This document shows positions 58,386-64,000 of a stretch of 64,000 nucleotides of DNA, one piece after another (within the stretch, counting starts at the first letter, position 1; each line of letters begins with the position of its first letter). Both the position numbers and the translations under genes were made by a program. Source of the DNA: Papiliotrema nemorosa (taxonomy: Eukaryota; Basidiomycota; Tremellomycetes; Tremellales; Rhynchogastremaceae). A model generated the notes under the pieces. It made no database searches. It was not told the DNA's origin and saw only the letters and a program-made list of their open reading frames with translations. The DNA lies in the NCBI GenBank assembly GCA_032158125.1, contig JASKOT010000005.1, forward strand, positions 248,001-312,000, in the 5' to 3' direction.

Positions 58386-59574
58386 GTCGCGCAGATATTT
58401 CTTTTGGAGACTGGCCATTAGGTAGTATACAATTCGATGTATCCAGTCGGATATCACTGGATAGCAAGAAATTCAAAGCTCGGTAAATCAGGTCATGGAT
58501 CGTAAGTATCGCTGTTCACCGGTCGTCCTGTTGAATAAACGTCATTGAAGAAAGTGTCAATCCCTCCTGGCGAGTCAAAAGGAGCACCTTGCGCAGGCTT
58601 TGGATCCCAGATCGCGAACCTGAGAGGTGAGAAAGATCTCTTGACAGGTGACGCCTCGGTTCTGTTAAACTGCCCCGCAGGTCTCGAACAACAAGGGTGG
58701 AAAGATCAGTCCAGGATGGGCTTTTCAAAGCAGTCTTTCATGGGCGCATCAACTTGTCAAGCAGTCATTTCAAGCAGTTTGCGGCTGAAGTGTGCGTTAG
58801 AGGTGAGATTGCCCGTTTGAGAAGCACAATCATGGGTCAAAAACGAAGGGGGCGGCATTCGCCGCTTGACCGTCGCCTGGACGTTGCCTCGGTAAGAGTG
58901 CCTTGACCTTACCGTATAGAGACCGATCAGCATGCTATATATGCGGGACACTGATCTCTTCCCGCTGAACAGCCTAGCAATGGCTTCTATGGAGAAGAAA
59001 CGGATTTAGGAGTGGTTGGAATGATATTGCCCAAAGCGGCGAAAGAGATGCTGCCAGGAAATTGTTTCAACTCTAAATTCAGTTGATCTTCCTCGTTGCG
59101 GTCATCTCGTCGAAGCTCGATATCCCTTACTCGTCCGGCCATCCTCTGCCTGTGCAGGCTCTCCAGGGAGATATCGCCTATGCAAGAGTAATGTGTGTCA
59201 GATAGCACGCTCATTCAAGCCACAGAAAGATCGACACGCACTACTTTCAGGCCGTTGAGCAATGAGAGCTCTGGCGTCGAGCTCTATGTCTGGATTCTTT
59301 GGCTTGTTCTGCCCTGAATGGAAGAAGGCTCAGAGACTAACGCAGATCAATTCGAACGCTTGTCCGGCTTCTGGAGGCTTGGCCCAAGCTAGTGCAAAGG
59401 GTGAATTGGTCGATCAACAGATAAAAGCTCGCTCGACCGGTACTCACCCATAGGCATCTCTTCTCCCCTCATATCACGTCCAAAGACTCTGCAATCAGTA
59501 CACGCCATTCTTCTTTCCGACCTCCCTTCTCATCTCTTCCTTCCGTTCGTATCCCTCTTGAAACCTCCCCAAAC
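58386..59574. other. 1.2-kb stretch without a supported gene
   Basis: Short frames on both strands (for example 58545-58906 plus and 58987-59214 minus) contain protein-like pieces but no start, span or splice logic I can defend. The last ~120 bases are CT-rich and are probably the leader of the DUF6534-type gene. Confidence 0.45.
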
Positions 59575-61469
59575 ATGACCGATGAACACGACTGGAAGCT
59601 GCAGACGCTGGAGCGTCTTGCAGAGGAATATCTGGGTCCACGAAGGGTTCTGGTGCTCACACCGCTCCTAGTCGCGTGAGTGATACCATTATCATGCCAT
59701 TGAGAGGGTGACTAAGAAGGCAGATCCATCGTGTGCGGTGTCACATGGGGTATCCTCGGTGTGCAATTCGTCAAGTGGATAGCCAGACGGGCTAAGGGAG
59801 AGCGAGCAGCGACATCTTTTTTCGCGGTAAGTCTCGGCTGAATCACTGAAGGGTGTAGAACTGATTGAAGGCTTACTTGGTTCTCGCATCGACCGCTTAC
59901 CTCGGACTGTGCGTTCTGTCACCCTGCGAAACTGACAGCTCGCGCTGATGTGTAGGTTCTCGGCTTTCATCAGCTATTTCTTCGCCGAGAACTTTGGCAG
60001 ATTCGCCATGGCTTTCGATCTGATGTACACCTCCTGGCTGTTCCTCATCGCAACGGTTTTCATTCACGCTCCTTGTCAAGTACGTCGCTCTGGCTCGGCA
60101 GTTCTCATTGCTCACCCCCAGGCATTCTACGCTCGATATGCCTACCGTCTGTCCGGCGGTTCCAAGGTCCTCGGATTGATTCTCGTTGTCTTTGTGTGAG
60201 TCACGTCGGAAGGGACTCGATACGTAGCTCATTCCAGTGGTGGTGTGGTCGGTATCGGTGCAACCCTCAAAGCGATCCTGGCGGATGTCGTTGTCAACCT
60301 AAGCTGGGTTCAGAGCTTCCTGATTAAATTCTGGGTCAGTCTGCTCACCTCATCGAGGCTTGAAGCTGAATTTCAGATCGCCTTGACCACCGCCACGGAC
60401 CTCCTCTTGACTGCGAGCATTGCGTATCTCCACATTACCGGCAAATCTACCCGATATACCAACGCCTCGTTTTTGCGAAAGATGCGATACCTCATCGTTG
60501 ATGGTCAGCTCGCAGCCACCCTGATCTCAGTCGGCCTTCTGGTCCTGCTTATGGTCCGACCTTCCTCTAGTATCACTCATCTCTGGCTTGGTCTTCCGCT
60601 CGTCTACCCTATCAACGTCTTTGGTACCCTTGAGTCTCGCCGAAGCTTGCGAGACGATGTAGAGAAGGCAGCAGTCGAGGGAGACGTTCGAAGAGCTTCG
60701 ACTATCTCGGAGAAAGATGACAAGCCTCGAATTGTGAGGTCGATCATGCCCAAATACGGATGCGAGTGCTGATGAAACAGCCTCCGGCCGAACCACGACC
60801 TTCTTTCTTGCTCTCTCCCTTCCCGACTATTGCTTTGCGACGGGCATCGGACAAGATTGTGCAGTACACAGCACCGATCATCATGCCCGCAATCTCGGGA
60901 GTCCGTCGAGCTTCTCAGCTGCTTGGTGTCATCCCTCCGATGAAGGCCACATCGACTCGAGGCCGAACATTCCCGTTCCGAAAGTCCCCAAACAGTTCTG
61001 GCCGAAACTCTCCTGTACGTCTTGCGCTTGGGAAGCTGAGATTCCGGAATTTCTCACTGACATGTAGGTGGAGCTGCACCCGTCGTCCCTTGCATACCCC
61101 CTCGCCTCTGATGCCGCGCCGATGGGCGAATCAGACTTGATTCCCCGCGACAAGGCTCTCGATCGACAACACTCTGTCGTCATCTTCGAGCAAGAGCCCG
61201 AGAGTCTCTCTGTTACTCTTGGCCAGACTACTGCTCGCCCTCTGACTCCCTGTTCCGCCACTTCTCCCGGTCAACCAGCTCTCTGCGATCCATTCTCCCC
61301 CAGAAGCTCCAGATCTCCTTCTCCTGCACCTCGAAACCTGGGCGAGGCGCTCGAAGCCCACGAGAGCTATGAGCTCCCTGCCACTCCCGACCCAATGTCG
61401 CCCAAGAGTCGACAGAGCCCTCTGCCTATGCAATTGCCGGACCATGAGGACGTCAGAACGGAGTGGTGA
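59575..61469 (+). CDS. multi-span membrane protein, DUF6534-like
   Basis: Nine exons: 59575-59675, 59724-59826, 59871-59908, 59956-60079, 60122-60195, 60238-60334, 60377-60733, 60781-61014 and 61068-61469; 509 residues. About seven spans are seen, among them VLVLTPLLVASIVCGVTWGI, MYTSWLFLIATVFIHAPCQ, VLGLILVVFVVGGVVGIGAT and LISVGLLVLLMVRP. The block ALTTATDLLLTASIAYLH and the end LPLVYPINVFGTLESRRSLR are typical of the basidiomycete DUF6534 family. Its N-out seven-span plan resembles receptors, but no ligand is known. A ~250-residue Ser/Pro-rich tail follows across two more exons. If intron 7 is retained the protein stops early at 60772, giving a short-tailed form. Confidence 0.78.
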
Positions 61470-61848
61470 TAATCGCCTCGTTCAGTATTACGCTACCGAC
61501 CTCACAGTCGCGACTATACCCTTGCTAGATTGACTTGCTGCTTTGGCATATTCTCGCGATTTGCTACCTATATACCGCTGTTACATCAAGTACGAATTTT
61601 GCATACCTGCTGCAATGCACAACACGCTCGTTATCCATCTGAGAGTAACATAACAAACGTTGACGCAAACAACCATGCCCTGAAGGCGACGATCCGTACT
61701 TTGATCGCTGACTCTGCACCGAGCGCATCTCAATATTCAAACATTCAGATCTTCGAGACTATTCAAGGACAGTCGCTTGGGTGACGTATTGCATGAGGTG
61801 ATAACTCTCGTTGCCCTATGAAGCCTACTTGCTCACCACTCCCTGCAT
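61470..61848. other. intergenic, convergent 3' ends
   Basis: About 380 AT-richer bases between convergent genes. No distinct element. Confidence 0.5.
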
Positions 61849-62832
61849 TTATGCCTTGGCTGTAATCGCAGTCTTGGCGGTCTTCACCTCTAGGTCCAGT
61901 TTCTTCAACGCCAATCGACCCAGCTTCTCCATCAATTCTGCTGCTTCCGAGTCGAAGACTGGCCACGGCTTTCTCAACCAAGTCAAGATGACATGTCGCT
62001 GTTCCCGCTGTGTGGGCAGCAGATGCTCTTGCAGAGTAACTGGACCGAATTTTGGCAATGATGCCAGATATTCCTCGTAAGTCTTTGGACCGAAAGCGAT
62101 TCGGGGTGCGGCAGCAGCTGGAGAGACCTTTTTCGGCGCATCGGCAGCAGCGGCGAGCTTGGCCTTCTCCTTTTCTTGTCGGATCTGCTCATACGACTTC
62201 TTCTGACCACCTGCGCCTCCTTGTTTCTTGGCTTGTTGCCCCTCCATGAGCATTCGCATGTTCTCACTTGGAAGCAAAACGGAAAGATCGTCAAAGTCGC
62301 CTTCCTTCATCATTTCCCGCATCAATTTATCGTTTCGAGCTTGCTGCTTTGTCCTAGGACCGATGAAGAGTTGCTTGATGAAGGGGAACTGGGCGTCCAA
62401 CTTCTCATCCATCGCCTTGTCTTCGGCTTCTTTCGCCTTCTTCTCGGCTTCAAACTGCTCTTTGGACGGGGGACCATGAGGTTTCGGGATAGCAGTGACG
62501 GCGTAACAGTTGGGGAATCGGTCAAGACCCTTCTGAGCCGCCTCAACTTCGGTGAGCTCTTTCTCGAGTTTGCCGATAATCTTGTTGTGATTCAGCCAGG
62601 CGTCTTCGCCACGGAGATAGCCGTTGTTCACTTGTTCCCAACGCAACTTGGCGATCATATACTTCAACGAAGAGGCATGCATTGCTCGAAGCTTTGCATA
62701 TGAAACAACAGGAGGAGTGGGCTTGACTGGGTGAAGGACAGTAGGGGAAGTAGGGGTGAGAGGGGGAGTGGGAAGGGCGGTGGCGAGGAGAGCAGGGTGG
62801 GTTATGGGTTTGAGCGTGAGTGTGGTAGCCAT
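61849..62832 (-). CDS. hypothetical charged protein, single exon
   Basis: A single exon of 327 residues, unusual in this intron-dense window. After a Pro/Thr-rich start (PPLTPTSPTVLHPVKPTPP) comes a folded-looking region: SYAKLRAMHASSLKYMIAKL, WEQVNNGYLRGEDAWLNHNK and IIGKLEKELTEVEAAQKGLD. A Lys/Glu-rich helix follows (EQFEAEKKAKEAEDKAMDEK). The C-terminus has FGPKTYEEYLASLPKFGPVT and an amphipathic end. High-quality codon use (few rare codons) suggests good expression. No family recognised. A prefoldin- or ribosome-associated role would fit the helices but is a guess. Confidence 0.7.
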   Translation of the reverse strand: MATTLTLKPITHPALLATALPTPPLTPTSPTVLHPVKPTPPVVSYAKLRAMHASSLKYMIAKLRWEQVNNGYLRGEDAWLNHNKIIGKLEKELTEVEAAQKGLDRFPNCYAVTAIPKPHGPPSKEQFEAEKKAKEAEDKAMDEKLDAQFPFIKQLFIGPRTKQQARNDKLMREMMKEGDFDDLSVLLPSENMRMLMEGQQAKKQGGAGGQKKSYEQIRQEKEKAKLAAAADAPKKVSPAAAAPRIAFGPKTYEEYLASLPKFGPVTLQEHLLPTQREQRHVILTWLRKPWPVFDSEAAELMEKLGRLALKKLDLEVKTAKTAITAKA

Positions 62833-63319
62833 CTTGTGAGTGAGATGTGTGAGTAAGTGGTGTGCGGAGAAGATACGTTGGCAAATGTCAAGGATTAAGG
62901 AGTAGAGAGTTAATCGCTTGTGGTAGGGTGTGATGAAGCTGCTAGGGGGTAGATGTGGAAGTCACGACGAGATTGAGCAGGTTATATCTCATACATAGCT
63001 TGAGCTCTGGCGCTTTCCATCAACCTTTGACAGCAGGGAGGAGTTTCGACGCGCGACCCTCTTTTGAAAATATGAGACGATTCAGGCTTGAGACAATATC
63101 AGTGTCAGCGCGACACATGGCGCGACTTCAGGGGTTGACCAGCAAGTACCAGAAAACTTAGGTGGGCTCAACCCTACAGCGTTGTCACGGCTGGGTTCCC
63201 CAGGTGGGAGTTCATCTCATGTGTCCGACTCAAGTTCGCTTAGCTACACAACAGGAGATGGGTTCCCCGATCCAGGCTACTTGCGGCACCATAATGTCGA
63301 AGGGCTGCCTGAGAGACGC

Positions 63320-63331
63320 TAGGGTTAGGGT
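63320..63331 (+). repeat. short telomere-like tract
   Basis: TAGGGTTAGGGT gives about two units of TTAGGG. Fungal telomeres are (TTAGGG)n, but two units can arise by chance. Confidence 0.4.
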
Positions 63332-63345
63332 AAAGGATATTCTCC

Positions 63346-63418
63346 GTTGAAGTACTAGGTGACTGTCCATACTCCCCCTCCATGAGGGGCAGTACTAGGT
63401 GACTGTCCATACTTCAAC
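63346..63418. repeat. 73-base element with terminal inverted repeats and an internal 23-base direct repeat
   Basis: The ends are GTTGAAGTA (63346-63354) and its exact reverse complement TACTTCAAC (63410-63418). Inside, a 23-base unit beginning AGTACTAGGTGACTGTCCAT occurs at 63351-63373 and 63391-63413. The 17-base spacer contains CCCCTC...GAGGGG, itself a hairpin. The whole could fold or be a miniature mobile sequence. Confidence 0.7.
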
Positions 63419-63700
63419 CCTCTCATTGCCGCAATATCTTACACATCCTTTGATAGCGATGACCCCGTCTGAGCTCTCCCTTGAAAGTCCTTTCTGACAA
63501 CCTTCAACTGGCGCAATCGGGGTAGACTGAAAGGACGATGACGTTTTACCGTTGTCTATACACCACCTGTACCGCATATAGAGTCCAGCCTTTCAGGTGA
63601 TCATCTTGCTCACACCTACTTGATCTTCGAAGTCCCTCCAGTACTTTCACCCAAGCTCTATCACGCAGGTCACGAAACAGACACACCCTAAGCCCCAGCG

Positions 63701-64000
63701 ATGGCCGCAATGACCTCTATGTCTCGAGCTTACGCAACACCTGAGCCTAGGTGAGATCTCTCAAGGACCGTGTATACTGATAGCTCAGCCTCACGCCAAA
63801 CGCACCTCCTCCATCGCTCGTATCTGACGATTCTTCGATCGGGTCAAAGTCGAAGCATTACGCCCGCAACCTCCTCTTATCCCTCGCTACGCCGAAGGCA
63901 CCTCCTCCGGCGCCTCAACGTCTTGCGTCTTTCTCCGAGATCCTTAGGAAAGACTCCTCCTCGGACTGGGGAATTGACGAAGGGCATTCCGATATTTTGG
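63701..64000 (+). CDS. 5' end of a hypothetical Ser/Pro-rich protein
   Basis: Exon 1 is 63701-63750 (MAAMTSMSRAYATPEP). A 38-nt intron (63751-63788) uses GTGAGA and GCTCAG. Exon 2 runs from 63789 off the right edge. The visible 87 residues are Pro/Ser-rich (TPNAPPPSLVSDDSSIG, LASFSEILRKDSSSDWGIDE). No domain is visible before the edge. Phase fits and the frame has no stops. Alternative starts are Met4 and Met7. Confidence 0.55.

Larger units (their letters stand above)
62833..63700. other. 870-base intergenic with a small repeat element
   Basis: Divergent promoter space between the charged single-exon gene and the last gene. It holds a short TTAGGG-like tract (63320-63331) and a 73-base element with terminal inverted and internal direct repeats (63346-63418). 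Confidence 0.55.

Noticed and set aside
58545..58906. Protein-like pieces, e.g. a plus-strand frame with QDGLFKAVFHGRINL
   Set aside because: No start, splice pattern or recognisable domain could be defended.
58987..59214. 75-codon minus-strand frame with a charged helix
   Set aside because: Tempting as a fourth small membrane protein, but no span or upstream exon was found.
1..64000. CRISPR arrays, rRNA, complete transposons, operons
   Set aside because: None seen; the intron-rich eukaryotic gene structure excludes bacterial systems.

Overview
This window is nuclear DNA of a fungus, most likely a basidiomycete yeast of the Tremellales (Cryptococcus/Kwoniella type). The signs are intron-dense genes (up to 13 exons), mostly GT-AG introns of about 34-60 nt, genes packed on both strands with no operon logic, and families seen in such yeasts: an Ecl1-type zinc protein, Mgr2, Ste23, Ppx1, Bcs1, an EDEM-type mannosidase and a DUF6534-like multi-span protein. 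I assigned organism and products by reading the sequence; no search was run. Exon borders were inferred by requiring the reading frame and family motifs to continue across GT-AG (or GC-AG) junctions.

Positions 1-19,600: the 5' part of a Ser/Pro-rich gene, an Ecl1-like zinc protein, a 2.6-kb leader/promoter region, an unusual TBC protein, a TMEM170-type membrane protein, a small hypothetical gene, adrenodoxin reductase (Arh1), a cysteine-rich type I surface protein in ten exons, the Mgr2 subunit of the TIM23 translocase, and a 1,104-residue disordered/coiled-coil protein. Positions 20,000-31,200: an 'NPFLV'-motif protein, insulysin (Ste23), a GNAT acetyltransferase fused to a MYND finger, a membrane-anchored exopolyphosphatase, and a tandem pair of TXNDC17-type thioredoxins. 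Positions 31,600-43,300: several unrecognised proteins, a small predicted ER type I protein, a ZNF830-type splicing factor, a predicted mitochondrial protein and a C2H2 zinc-finger protein.

Positions 43,500-49,100: a surface-type protein, the mitochondrial AAA chaperone Bcs1 and a lactonase-type propeller, all on the minus strand. Positions 49,400-64,000 look more accessory: two related small proteins (one intact with a signal peptide and Cys-rich tail, one missing both), an EDEM/GH47 mannosidase with a PA domain, a secreted ricin-B-like lectin, three consecutive small two-exon single-span membrane proteins, a DUF6534-like multi-span protein, a charged hypothetical protein, a small repeat element and the start of a final gene.

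Shared themes are mitochondrial biogenesis (Arh1, Mgr2, Bcs1), redox control (Arh1, two thioredoxin-like proteins) and secretory-pathway or surface proteins. I saw no rRNA, tRNA, CRISPR array or recognisable transposon. The best candidates for something undescribed are the two-copy 'LEGFDLD / GVWAFWNGT' family, the run of small single-span proteins, the GNAT-MYND fusion and the TBC protein lacking both catalytic fingers.
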